A stretch of 64,000 bases of DNA. Origin: Belliella alkalica (GTDB taxonomy: Bacteria > Bacteroidota > Bacteroidia > Cytophagales > Cyclobacteriaceae). The DNA lies in assembly GCF_022549785.1 (NCBI RefSeq), contig NZ_JAKZGO010000012.1, positions 1-64,000 of the forward strand, given 5' to 3'. Below are positions 7,603 to 16,096 of this stretch, one piece after another (position 1 is the first letter of the stretch; every line of letters begins with the position of its first letter). The position numbers and the translations under genes are program-made. Below the pieces are notes generated by a model. The model did no database searches. It saw only the letters and a program-made list of their open reading frames with translations, and was not told where the DNA came from.

Positions 7603-8781
7603 TCATAAAAACTTTTGCGGTAAATACAATATTAAATATTCTAAGTTGCGGTACTCCCAAGTACCATAAAACAATTTAAATATAAACCATACCTCAAAAA
7701 TTATAATAAAAAGTAGTGAAATGTTGAACAACAATTTTTTATTAAAAAAAGATACAGTTCCTACAAAAAGGTATAGTGAAATTGGGAAAAAGAAATATAG
7801 ATAAAACCCAAATCTTAAAGCTAGTTCAGTATTCTGGTAATTTAACAACACAAATACAGTTAAAAATAGAATTAAATTAAAAATTAAATTTAATCCATTG
7901 TATTTATACCTTTTCAAAACAACTAAAAATAAAAGAATATTTAATAAAAATAACAATAAACCCAAATAACCAATTGATTCTAATTCAATTCCTTGGCCTT
8001 TATTAGCCATCCTTAAAATTATATAATTCACAAAAGGAACACTTGAGAAAAGTGCTATTATCTTATCAAAAAAAATGTTAAAAAGCATATAAATAATGAA
8101 TACTATTAATAATAAATTAAAATAATTTTTAACTTTTATTTCCTTGCTCATTAAAGGAAGGTACATTAAGAAAAATACGAGTGAAGTGGAATGAGTCAAA
8201 GAGGCTGCAACTAATAAAACAAATGGAGACTTTTTTATAGCAACATATCGCATTAAGGCCAATAAAATCATTGATGAAGCCAAAAACTGTCTTATTAAAT
8301 GCGCTGAAATTGAAAACAAGTTTGGAAATAGCATTAATATAAGTAATCCAAAAAAAAGAAAATAATCATCAAATTTCATTAATTTTTGTAATAGGCAAAG
8401 ACTATTTAATATAAAAATGTAACTAATAAATGAATAAATAAAAATAAAAAAAAACTCACTGCCATTTGATAAATGGAAAATTATATAGTTTGAAGCATAA
8501 AAAAGTGGTTCCTTGCCTTTTAATATTAAATACTCAATAAATCCATAATCAAAAATTGAATTAAAATCATCCACATAATTGATTAAATCACTTTCTGGGA
8601 CTTTAAGTGTATTTATAAATGAAAGTATACAACATGAAATAAAAACGAATGACTTTATATCATGATTTTTAAAATTTCCAAAAACAACCTTTAAAGAAAT
8701 GAATAACCATGAAGATAATGGAGATATTAAAAATAAAAAAAGAAAATAAACCCTAGCCAAATACACTTTTATTAACCTCAT
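7603..8781 (-). CDS. EpsG/Wzy-like polysaccharide polymerase, integral membrane protein
   Basis: A 392-residue, very hydrophobic protein with about ten to twelve predicted membrane spans. Near residues 65-95 it has SDLINYVDDFNSIF and ILKGKEPLFYASNYIIF, the (D/N)xxxY and KEPxFY pattern of EpsG-type polymerases, followed by alternating hydrophobic helices. In a Wzx/Wzy pathway the polymerase joins flipped repeat units in the periplasm. Position between flippase and glycosyltransferases supports the call; sequence alone could not fully separate it from other Wzy-like families. Confidence 0.8.
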   Translation of the reverse strand: MRLIKVYLARVYFLFLFLISPLSSWLFISLKVVFGNFKNHDIKSFVFISCCILSFINTLKVPESDLINYVDDFNSIFDYGFIEYLILKGKEPLFYASNYIIFHLSNGSEFFFIFIYSFISYIFILNSLCLLQKLMKFDDYFLFFGLLILMLFPNLFSISAHLIRQFLASSMILLALMRYVAIKKSPFVLLVAASLTHSTSLVFFLMYLPLMSKEIKVKNYFNLLLIVFIIYMLFNIFFDKIIALFSSVPFVNYIILRMANKGQGIELESIGYLGLLLFLLNILLFLVVLKRYKYNGLNLIFNLILFLTVFVLLNYQNTELALRFGFYLYFFFPISLYLFVGTVSFFNKKLLFNISLLFIIIFEVWFIFKLFYGTWEYRNLEYLILYLPQKFL

Positions 8782-8803
8782 TAAAATTAAACCTATATTA
8801 TAC

Positions 8804-8881
8804 TTACGATTCTTCAGTAATTAAAAGAATACTATGTTGGTACTTCTTATTCATAAAATCAATTTCTATTGGTATTGTCAA
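8804..8881 (-). pseudogene. Possible 3' relic of a lost gene between flippase and polymerase
   Basis: Overlapping the flippase stop, the minus strand reads IPIEIDFMNKKYQHSILL and then ITEES before TAA at 8804-8806. The composition is protein-like, but I cannot assign a family. It is reported because a similar 3' relic occurs at 5495-5578 in the same block. It may also be chance. Confidence 0.25.
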
Positions 8882-10149
8882 AACTTCAGCCATGGCATTG
8901 GAATCAATTTATTACCAATGTAAAATGAAAGTATATACTGAATGAAATTAATCACCAAAAGCGAGTAACATGCTCCAATGATTCCAAAATTCACAACTAG
9001 AATGTATGATAAAAATATATTCAATAGACCCGTCATAAAAGTAATTTTGGTAACTTCAATTGTTCTGGATGTAAAAAAAATATAATTAACATGTAGTTTG
9101 TAAAATCCTTTAAACATTGCTGCCAAAATCAAAGGGAACAAAAACAATTTTACGTCGCTGTAATCCTGGCCAAAAATAAGTTCAACACCAAAATATCCTC
9201 CTAGGTAAACTGTTAAGGATACAATTATTAAAATAGCATAAATTCCATAAGACATTTTAACTATATTTCTATTATTTTCTGAGTTTGGATCCTTTAACTT
9301 TTCATATATATGAGGCACTATTGCTTTGGATATAGCATCTTCCAATACTGTAATTATTGTTGCTAATGTTACACCAACACCATAACTACCAGTAGCAATT
9401 ACACCTATTATTGAAGAAATAATAATTTTATTTGCAGCTGACCCTAACCAAATCCCTAGTCTATGTAAAGCAATTGGAAAACTAATTGTTAGTATTGATT
9501 TCACATAAACAAACGATTCAGTTACTTTTAATATTTGACTTTTTATAAAGGTTTTAATAGAATAGATCCCAAAAATCGAATAACTAAACAAATGCCCAAT
9601 TAAAATCCCCTCCCAACCATAATTAAATAATAAAACAAGAATTAGACCTGAAACATTACCAATAATTGATAGTGAAATTGTAAATAAACCATAAGATTTG
9701 ATTTTATATTCAATACGCCACAAACTTTGCCGTAAATTTGTGAAGTATCTGAATAATATTAAAAAACAGATAATTATTAACCAATTAGGTGGAAAACCTA
9801 TAATATTTCCCAATGGTTTTGAAAAACAAAAAATGACAAACCATACAAGGAAAAAAAGAATTAAAACTAATAAAAAGGAATTGGAAAAGTATTTTGAAAA
9901 TTCTTTACTTGTTAATTTATAGTAATTAATTAATATTGAATTATCTATACTTAATGTCACTATTGGCATCAGTACTTCAACCAATGTTTGGTATAAAACA
10001 AAAAGACCAACTTCCTCTTTGGAAAGAACCCGCGTTAAAATTGGTAAAATTAAAAAAGGTAGGAGTTTTTCAATAAAGTTAAGTGCAGTGTAGCCCAAAG
10101 AATGTTTAACTACCTTGCTGTTTCTTAATTTATTTATATTTAATTTCAA
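8878..10149 (-). CDS. Wzx-type polysaccharide flippase
   Basis: A 423-residue polytopic membrane protein of the MOP/PST superfamily, with twelve or so predicted helices. The N-terminus LGYTALNFIEKLLPFLILPI, then LTRVLSKEEVGLFVLYQTL, is the classic flippase opening. IIGVIATGSYGVGVTLATII fits the mid-protein repeat. It moves the undecaprenyl-linked repeat unit across the inner membrane for the polymerase downstream. It starts about 200 bp past the pyruvyl transferase stop, a gap with a long hairpin. Confidence 0.9.
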   Translation of the reverse strand: MKLNINKLRNSKVVKHSLGYTALNFIEKLLPFLILPILTRVLSKEEVGLFVLYQTLVEVLMPIVTLSIDNSILINYYKLTSKEFSKYFSNSFLLVLILFFLVWFVIFCFSKPLGNIIGFPPNWLIIICFLILFRYFTNLRQSLWRIEYKIKSYGLFTISLSIIGNVSGLILVLLFNYGWEGILIGHLFSYSIFGIYSIKTFIKSQILKVTESFVYVKSILTISFPIALHRLGIWLGSAANKIIISSIIGVIATGSYGVGVTLATIITVLEDAISKAIVPHIYEKLKDPNSENNRNIVKMSYGIYAILIIVSLTVYLGGYFGVELIFGQDYSDVKLFLFPLILAAMFKGFYKLHVNYIFFTSRTIEVTKITFMTGLLNIFLSYILVVNFGIIGACYSLLVINFIQYILSFYIGNKLIPMPWLKF

Positions 10150-10221
10150 AATATTTATTTACTAATTGTAATTGTTGAAAATGACTATTGTATTTTTGAG
10201 CTGAAATAATCGAATGATTTG

Positions 10222-10263
10222 TATCCATCCAACTTTTTATTGTATTAAAAAGTTGGATGGATA
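10222..10263. other. Perfect 18-bp inverted repeat with 6-nt loop
   Basis: Left arm 10222-10239 begins TATCCATCCAAC and right arm 10246-10263 ends GTTGGATGGATA; all 18 pairs match, and the loop is TTGTAT. It lies between the pyruvyl transferase stop and the flippase start. Neither strand has a following T-run, so it is not a classic terminator. An RNA-processing hairpin, a DNA recognition site or a small inverted-repeat element are all possible. Confidence 0.7.
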
Positions 10264-10349
10264 ACACTAAAATAAATCATTTTAAACTTTACATGGAATA
10301 ACACATAATAAAAACAAATTGATTAAGATCATTTATAATATCTAAAGTC

Positions 10350-11462
10350 CTACTCTAGCAGCTTAAATAGTTTTGAAAAGCTATTATTAACTTTCTCTTT
10401 TAAGTCAAAATTTCTTAACTCTAATTTTTCACTATGTTTATCTAACTCTATAGATTCAATAGATTTAAGCGTATTTTCTAAAATTTGATCGTCAAATTTT
10501 AAATTCCATTCTGTTTTGTCATACAACTTTAAGAAAGATTCATACTTTGGATTCCATCCAATGGCCAAAGAAGGAATATTTTGTGAAATGGATCCTACCA
10601 CCACATGGTACCTAGAGCTTACAGAAAATTTTGCATTTTTAAGAATGTATTTAAAAGTTGCAGTTGATACATTATCATTAAAAAGAATGGCGTCAGGGCA
10701 GTAATCTTTAATACTCAAACAAACTTCATTATCAGAATTATTTTCATTCAATGTAAAATTATGAACGAGAATTAGTATTTTAAAACGGTTTGATAGTTGT
10801 AAATACAATTTATAAAAGTATTCAAGATACTCTTTACCAAATTTTGAGTACATTATAGCACTAGGGGAAAATACTACATAATTCTCATCCAGTTCAAATG
10901 GCAGTTTAGCACTTTCTTCTGGATGATATACCAAAGTACTATCTGGAAATGGTCCAAATACTTTTTCTGGACTAACTTTGAAATTTCGCAATACCTCGTT
11001 GTAGGAAAACTGACTTCTAGTAAATATTCCTAATGATCTTGATAATATAATTTTTGCTAGAAATATATTATATCCTTTTTTGGCTGGCCCGAAATCTTGA
11101 GTAAAGAAAATTAATTTCCCTTTCTTTTTGACAAAGGGTAAATATCTAACTAAATTTCTTAATGTAGAGCGAAAAGAGCCATCATGAAAGTTAATTCCTC
11201 CAATGTCGATTGCAAAGTCCATTTCACTTACATCCAAATCAAAAGGATTCAATAAGCTTTTTGGTTTAAATCTCATCACCTTAATTTTATCATTCGATAA
11301 TCTCGGTAAGAATACATCATTATAATATTCGATTTTACTTGAAACTTCTAAAAAAAGTTCAATTCCGCTAAATCGTTGGGTTAGCTTTTTTATTAAAACT
11401 TCTAGCATTGCTTCAGCACCTTTATTCCCACCTGCTTCTGCATTCAATATGGCTATTTTCAT
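10350..11462 (-). CDS. Polysaccharide pyruvyl transferase family protein
   Basis: A 370-residue protein of the WcaK/CsaB-like family, which transfers pyruvate from phosphoenolpyruvate as a ketal onto a sugar. It opens KIAILNAEAGGNKGAEAML, the family's glycine-rich loop. DFAIDIGGINFHDGS and LIFFTQDFGPAKK follow, and the C-terminal SRYHVVVGSISQNIPSLAIG holds the conserved arginine-tyrosine-histidine. The expected effect is a negatively charged ketal on the capsule. It follows the nitroreductase-like gene by only 5 bp, so the two are co-transcribed and may work together. Confidence 0.88.
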   Translation of the reverse strand: MKIAILNAEAGGNKGAEAMLEVLIKKLTQRFSGIELFLEVSSKIEYYNDVFLPRLSNDKIKVMRFKPKSLLNPFDLDVSEMDFAIDIGGINFHDGSFRSTLRNLVRYLPFVKKKGKLIFFTQDFGPAKKGYNIFLAKIILSRSLGIFTRSQFSYNEVLRNFKVSPEKVFGPFPDSTLVYHPEESAKLPFELDENYVVFSPSAIMYSKFGKEYLEYFYKLYLQLSNRFKILILVHNFTLNENNSDNEVCLSIKDYCPDAILFNDNVSTATFKYILKNAKFSVSSRYHVVVGSISQNIPSLAIGWNPKYESFLKLYDKTEWNLKFDDQILENTLKSIESIELDKHSEKLELRNFDLKEKVNNSFSKLFKLLE

Positions 11463-11467
11463 AATTC

Positions 11468-12544
11468 TTATATAAATTGAGAAATTTCATTAATGTATTT
11501 TCTTTGAGAATATGCAACATATCCTTCATGTTCTGGATAACCTATGGCAATCGAAACAATGACTTTTTCATCTTCACCCAATCCTAATAGACCTTTCATT
11601 TTATCTTCATTTTCTGGAATATCTGCCCAATTAATTAGGCAGGTTCTTAAACCTAAACTTTCTAAAGCCAAAACAAAAGGCATCACTGAAAGACAACTAT
11701 CTACATAAATTGAATGCCTATTGGCAACATTAGAAAAGGCTCTTTGTTGACCAACAAGAACTGCTATTGCTGGAATATTTTCAGACCAGCCAATCGTACC
11801 TGGAGAAACATTGGCAATCTCATTCGTTAATTTCAAATCAGTATTTGAAATGAAATACCTATATGGAAGCCTATTACAACTACTGGGAGATTGTAAAGCA
11901 ACGTTTAATGCTTTATTGATTAATTCTGAAGGAACAGTTTTTTTTGAAAACCATCGAACTGACTTTCTAGAAATATTTAGATCCAAAAAATCATCAAAAG
12001 TAACTTTACTAATGGCGTTACTATTTGGAAAAGGTAATTTTACTGTAGCTTTATCAACATTAAAATGTTCGCTTAAACTTTTGAAAATTTCATTAGCCTT
12101 TATATAATTGACATTTTGAGAAGAAACTATTTTAAAATATTGATCAAGCACCTGAAATGACCAATCAAATTCACTTCTCAGAAAATCATTTTTATTATTT
12201 TCAACTAATACCTTGAAAGCTACTACGGTTTGATATATGAACCTGACAGCAAATTCACTTCTTCTAGGTCTCATGATCATTCCTTTCTCAATTCTGTGAA
12301 CATTACGCCTTAGAAAATGAATATTCAAACTGTTTTTTTTTCTAGAGTTCTCGTAAATGAAAGCCCCTTCTAAAAAAGCTTTATGTTCCCTAATATAGTT
12401 TTTGTTGAAGCTCAAACTAATAGCAACAAAAAATGTGTTACTTTTTATAATTCTATTTATAAAAAACTTAAAACTCTCTAATGATTCTGCAAGAAACCAG
12501 ATTCCTCTCTCAGGAATAATTTTTTTTAATAATGATTTCAACAT
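11468..12544 (-). CDS. Nitroreductase-like protein with extra N-terminal domain, in the polysaccharide operon
   Basis: A 358-residue protein. Residues about 185-350 form an FMN-binding nitroreductase fold: SRKSVRWFSKKTVPSELI, then ALQSPSSCNRLPYRYF, which holds the flavin-contacting Ser/Asn/Arg set, and IVSIAIGYPE at the end. Residues 1-180 match no family I recognise; they hold a basic, His-rich segment (HFLRRNVHRIEKGMIMRPRR) and helices. It sits 5 bp from both gmd and the pyruvyl transferase. A redox step on a sugar or pyruvyl substituent is possible, but its reaction is unknown. Confidence 0.8.
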   Translation of the reverse strand: MLKSLLKKIIPERGIWFLAESLESFKFFINRIIKSNTFFVAISLSFNKNYIREHKAFLEGAFIYENSRKKNSLNIHFLRRNVHRIEKGMIMRPRRSEFAVRFIYQTVVAFKVLVENNKNDFLRSEFDWSFQVLDQYFKIVSSQNVNYIKANEIFKSLSEHFNVDKATVKLPFPNSNAISKVTFDDFLDLNISRKSVRWFSKKTVPSELINKALNVALQSPSSCNRLPYRYFISNTDLKLTNEIANVSPGTIGWSENIPAIAVLVGQQRAFSNVANRHSIYVDSCLSVMPFVLALESLGLRTCLINWADIPENEDKMKGLLGLGEDEKVIVSIAIGYPEHEGYVAYSQRKYINEISQFI

Positions 12545-12549
12545 ATCCG

Positions 12550-13725
12550 TTACTCTTCTTGATTAAATACTTGATGACCTGCCTTCACTAAATCCATATC
12601 TCTTTTAAATAAATTCAAATCCGACACCATCATATCCTCTACCAGTCCTTGCAGATCATATTCAGGTTCCCATCCAAGCTTAGTCTTAGACTTTGTAGGA
12701 TCGCCTAATAGCAAGTCTACTTCAGTTGGACGGAAATAGATAGGATCAATTTTTAGTAGTGTATCTCCGATGTTAAGGGTTAAAGCGTTAAGCGTTAAGC
12801 CAGTGGATTTTTCGTAGATATCTTGATCAATTGAATCAAGGATACCGACTTCGTTTACTCCTTCTCCTTCGAATCTAATATTGAAACCGACATGAGAGAA
12901 GGCCATTTGGATAAAGTCACGAACTTTGGTTGTAACCCCTGTTGCGATCACATAGTCTTCTGCTACATCCTGCTGTAAAATTAGCCACATCGCTTTGACG
13001 TAGTCTTTGGCATGTCCCCAATCTCTTTTAGCATCTAAGTTTCCCATGTAGAGTTCTTTTTGAAGTCCTAGGGCTATTTTTGATACTGCTCTGGTAATTT
13101 TTCTTGTTACGAATGTTTCTCCTCTTCTTGGAGACTCATGATTAAAAAGTATACCGTTGCAAGCAAACATATTGTAAGCTTCTCTGTAGTTTTTGGTAAT
13201 CCAAAAACCATAAATCTTGGCTGCACCATATGGAGAACGAGGATAAAAAGGGGAGTTTTCATCATAAAAGCCCTTATCATTTTTGTTTTCCGGCATACCG
13301 CCATAAAGCTCTGAGGTGGATGCTTGGTATATTCTAGTTTTCTTTTCCAAACCCAAAATTCTTACAGCTTCCAAGATTCTTAAAGTTCCTATACCGTCCA
13401 CATTTGCTACATATTCAGGGGAATCAAAGGAAACTTTGACATGAGACATGGCTCCAAGATTGTAAATCTCATCTGGTTTTGTCTCCTGGATTATTCTAAT
13501 TAGGTTGGTAGAGTCAGTCAAATCTCCATAATGGAGCTTAAAATTGACATTGTTTTCATGCTGATCTACATACAAATGATCTACCCTTTGGGTATTGAAA
13601 GAGGAAGCCCTCCTTTTGATTCCGTGAACCAAATAGCCTTTTTCTAAAAGTAGTTCGGCGAGGTAGGAACCGTCTTGGCCTGTTATGCCAGTAATAAGGG
13701 CAACTTTTTGTGATGAAGTATTCAT
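12550..13725 (-). CDS. gmd: GDP-mannose 4,6-dehydratase carrying an in-frame repeat insertion
   Basis: Converts GDP-mannose to GDP-4-keto-6-deoxymannose, the first step to GDP-fucose. It is a short-chain dehydrogenase with NADP motif [13 protein letters not shown] at residues 12-24, catalytic YGAAK at 166-170, then [10 protein letters not shown] and [16 protein letters not shown]. Residues about 308-320 ([13 protein letters not shown]) are additional compared with typical GMDs. The DNA encoding them (12766-12804) is TTAACG-type filler identical in style to the surrounding gaps. The insertion keeps the frame and lies in a loop before the conserved KIDPxYFRP strand, so the enzyme may still work. 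fcl, the next enzyme, lies directly upstream. Confidence 0.95.
   Translation of the reverse strand: MNTSSQKVALITGITGQDGSYLAELLLEKGYLVHGIKRRASSFNTQRVDHLYVDQHENNVNFKLHYGDLTDSTNLIRIIQETKPDEIYNLGAMSHVKVSFDSPEYVANVDGIGTLRILEAVRILGLEKKTRIYQASTSELYGGMPENKNDKGFYDENSPFYPRSPYGAAKIYGFWITKNYREAYNMFACNGILFNHESPRRGETFVTRKITRAVSKIALGLQKELYMGNLDAKRDWGHAKDYVKAMWLILQQDVAEDYVIATGVTTKVRDFIQMAFSHVGFNIRFEGEGVNEVGILDSIDQDIYEKSTGLTLNALTLNIGDTLLKIDPIYFRPTEVDLLLGDPTKSKTKLGWEPEYDLQGLVEDMMVSDLNLFKRDMDLVKAGHQVFNQEE
12766..12804 (-). repeat. TTAACG-type filler inserted in frame within gmd
   Basis: The plus strand here reads GTTAAGGGTTAAAGCG followed by TTAAGCGTTAAGC. These are the same words that fill gaps at 2925-3005, 13741-13775 and 14820-14860. 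Within gmd they encode LTLNALTLN. Against the E. coli GMD sequence as I remember it, the protein gains roughly 10 residues here. Confidence 0.8.
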
Positions 13726-13816
13726 GCTTTGATTTGTTGTAATGTTAAGCGTTAAGCGTTAAATGTTGAGGGTTAATTGATTCTAACCTGCAAAACAATT
13801 TAGCCTTTAACTGATT
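13726..13816. repeat. TTAACG-type filler between fcl and gmd
   Basis: At 13741-13775 the words are AATGTTAAGCGTTAAGCG and TTAAATGTTGAGGG. It is a short gap with no gene and matches the insertion inside gmd about 1 kb away. Confidence 0.75.
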
Positions 13817-14767
13817 TTATATTTTCACTTCTTTGATAGAATCTTGATTATCAAGGAACCATTGGTATGTTGATTGGATGCCTTCCTCAAGTCCAATCTT
13901 TGCTTTCCAACCTGCTTGGGTCATTTTTGATACATCCATCAATTTCCTCGGAGTACCATCTGGCTTGGAACTATCCCATATGATATCACCTTGATGTCCA
14001 ACTATTTTTTGTATCAATTCAGCAAGTTCTTTGATAGTCAAATCAACTCCTGTTCCCACATTGTACAAATTATCCTTAAATTCATTTTCCAAAGCAAACA
14101 CTACAGCTTCAGCCATATCTTCTACATGAAGAAACTCACGCATTGGAGTTCCCGAACCCCAAAGTGTTACGGGACTATTTCCATTGTTTTTTGCCTCATG
14201 AAATTTCCTTATCATAGCAGGCAATACATGGGAGGTGTTTAGATCAAAATTGTCAAAGGAACCATAAAGGTTCGTAGGCATCAAAGAAATATAGTCCTTA
14301 CCAAACTGTTTTCTAATAGCTTCACATGCTTTTACACCAGTTATTTTTGCTAAAGCATACCATTCGTTGGTAGGTTCTAAAGAAGAAGTCAAAAGACAAT
14401 CTTCCTTAAGGGGTTGAGGTGCAAATTTTGGATAAATACATGATGAACCTAAAAATATGAATTTTTGAACGTCAGCCTTTAATGATGCATCTATCAGATT
14501 ATTCTGAATCTGCATGTTTTCCATCAAAAATTGGTATGGGTAATCATTATTAGCAAGAATGCCTCCTACCCTTGCGGCAGCGTCAATGACAACATCAGGT
14601 TTTTCTGAATCAAAAAATTCATTAACTTTATTTTGATTTTTTAGGTCAAGCTCTTTAGATGACTTTCCAAGCAGATTGGTATAGCCTTTGGATTCCAAAG
14701 CTCTCCAAATTGCAGAACCTACCATGCCACGATGACCTGCGATGTATATTTTGGTGGATTTGTTCAT
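13817..14767 (-). CDS. fcl: GDP-L-fucose synthase
   Basis: A 316-residue epimerase/reductase of the extended SDR family that turns GDP-4-keto-6-deoxymannose into GDP-L-fucose. The N-terminal NADP motif is IAGHRGMVGSAIW and the catalytic motif is YALAK (about residues 137-141). Family marks are FLGSSCIYPKFAPQPLKE, MPTNLYGSFDNFDL and VWGSG-like LWGSGTPMREFLHVEDMA. Together with gmd it provides GDP-fucose. GDP-mannose synthesis itself is not encoded in the window apart from the cupin. Filler tracts flank the gene on both sides. Confidence 0.95.
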   Translation of the reverse strand: MNKSTKIYIAGHRGMVGSAIWRALESKGYTNLLGKSSKELDLKNQNKVNEFFDSEKPDVVIDAAARVGGILANNDYPYQFLMENMQIQNNLIDASLKADVQKFIFLGSSCIYPKFAPQPLKEDCLLTSSLEPTNEWYALAKITGVKACEAIRKQFGKDYISLMPTNLYGSFDNFDLNTSHVLPAMIRKFHEAKNNGNSPVTLWGSGTPMREFLHVEDMAEAVVFALENEFKDNLYNVGTGVDLTIKELAELIQKIVGHQGDIIWDSSKPDGTPRKLMDVSKMTQAGWKAKIGLEEGIQSTYQWFLDNQDSIKEVKI

Positions 14768-14964
14768 TATTTATTTACACAAAGTTGCGCAAAGGATGCA
14801 CAGAGTTTCACAGAGATTTAGTGTTAAGGGTAAAACGTTAAGGGTTAATGCTACGCGTTAAAGGTTAAAAGCCCGCCGCGTCGGGTAGATTGTTAAATTC
14901 TGGGGTAATTGTGATTATACTAATTTTAATCTTCTTAACCCTACACAATTAACGTTTAACATTT
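14768..14964. repeat. CACAGAG-type tract followed by TTAACG-type filler
   Basis: At 14772-14816 the words ACACAAAGTTGCGCAAAG, GATGCACAGAG and TTTCACAGAGA form a degenerate low-complexity tract. From 14820 come GTTAAGGGTAAAACG and GTTAAGGGTTAATGC, and the right end (14935-14962) carries the opposite sense, CTTAACCCTACACAATTAACG. A small hairpin, AGCCCGCCGCGTCGGGT, lies near 14869. There is no gene. Confidence 0.65.
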
Positions 14965-15384
14965 TTACTTTTTCAAAAGCCAACTGCTTGACTGTATCTT
15001 ATCACCTAATCCATCTATTAATTCTATTCCTAACTCTTGGCAAATAGGAACTTCTGGTATGGATTGGTTATTTTGATCACCTCCGTTGGCGAAAGCAAGC
15101 TTATATTCATTTGATAGTTGCTGATGAATCAATCTGATTGTCTCACAAACTGTCCTATCCTTATCAATGGATAAATAGACCTTATCAACACTTTTGATAT
15201 TAGAAACTATAAATACACGCTCATCTTCTAACTGAAATTCTTTAGATCCCTTCAATGCTCTTTGATGATCACTATTTACAATTACAATCAATTCATCCCC
15301 CGCAGACTTTGCATTGTTGAAATATTCAATATGTCCCTTGTGGAGCGGATTAAAATAGCCCGAAACTATGATTGCTTTTTTCAT
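14965..15384 (-). CDS. Cytidylyltransferase-like nucleotidyltransferase (RfaE2/TagD type)
   Basis: A 139-residue single-domain protein with the HxGH signature in FNPLHKGHIEYF (residues 11-22) and a first strand KKAIIVSGYF. The family attaches CMP or AMP to phosphorylated sugars or polyols (heptose-1-phosphate, glycerol-3-phosphate). The C-terminal signature of the family is less clear (SSSWLLKK). In this locus it may activate a non-sugar decoration or an unusual sugar; the substrate is unknown. It is followed by fcl and preceded by the main 31-bp repeat array. Confidence 0.82.
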   Translation of the reverse strand: MKKAIIVSGYFNPLHKGHIEYFNNAKSAGDELIVIVNSDHQRALKGSKEFQLEDERVFIVSNIKSVDKVYLSIDKDRTVCETIRLIHQQLSNEYKLAFANGGDQNNQSIPEVPICQELGIELIDGLGDKIQSSSWLLKK

Positions 15385-15440
15385 ATTTATTAATTTTAAA
15401 ATATTGTCTCGCAGAGGCGCGAAGACAAGAGAATTAAGGT
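15385..15440. repeat. Low-complexity leader of the array
   Basis: At 15405-15430 the sequence TCTCGCAGAGGCGCGAAGAC is a degenerate tract of another class than TTAACG filler. It leads straight into the 31-bp array. Confidence 0.4.
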
Positions 15441-15883
15441 CGTTAAAAGTTAATGTTTGCCTATGGCTGCACGTTAAACGTTAATGTTTGCCTGCGGCTA
15501 CACGTTAAACGTTAATGTTTGCCTATGGCTGCACGTTAAACGTTAATGTTTGCCTGCGGCTGCACGTTAAACGTTAATGTTTGCCTACGGCTGCACGTTA
15601 AACGTTAATGTTTGCCTACGGCTAAACGTTAAACGTTAATGTTTGCCTGCGGCTGCACGTTAAACGTTAATGTTTGCCTACGGCTACACGTTAAACGTTA
15701 ATGTTTGCCTGCGGCTGCACGTTAAACGTTAATGTTTGCCTACGGCTGCACGTTAAACGTTAATGTTTGCCTATGGCTGCACGTTAAACGTTAATGTTTG
15801 CCTATGGCTGCACGTTAAACGTTAATGTTTGCCTGCGGCTGCACGTTAAACGTTAATGTTTGCCTACGGCTGCATGTTAAACG
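15441..15883. repeat. Tandem array of fourteen 31-bp units
   Basis: Each unit has a constant part ACGTTAAACGTTAATG and a part TTTGCCTRYGGCTGC, where RY is AT, GC or AC. A few units end CTAC or CTAA instead of CTGC. Units abut with no spacers, and only these few positions vary. I count fourteen copies of TTTGCCT. Each unit holds the palindromic word AACGTT and a GCC...GGC mini-hairpin. The array lies upstream of the nucleotidyltransferase gene and downstream of the four-helix-bundle gene. Confidence 0.95.
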
Positions 15884-16090
15884 TTGAACGATTAACGTTG
15901 AACGATTAACCTGAATGAGAAGATCGTTAAACGTTAATGCTTTCCTGCGGCTACACGTTAAACGTTAATGCTTCGCGTTAAAATGTTAAATGTTAACGTT
16001 TGCCTGCGGCTAGACGTTGAACGATTAACGCTTAACGTTGAACGTTCAACGCTGAACGCTTAACCCTGAACGCTTAACCCTGAACCTCTA
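15884..16090. repeat. Degenerate 31-bp units and mirrored TTAACG filler
   Basis: After the ordered array come two or three decayed units (for example TTTCCTGCGGCTACACG at 15943-15959). The DNA then turns into filler of opposite sense: CGATTAACGCTTAACG, AACGCTGAACGC, TTAACCCTGAACG. The segment GAAGATCGTTAAACG recurs at about 16733 on the far side of the four-helix-bundle gene, pointing to duplication between the two sides. Confidence 0.8.
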
Positions 16091-16096
16091 TCCCGC

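Noticed and set aside
13107-13304. Reading frame inside gmd on the same strand
   Set aside because: An out-of-frame shadow of the conserved gmd gene.
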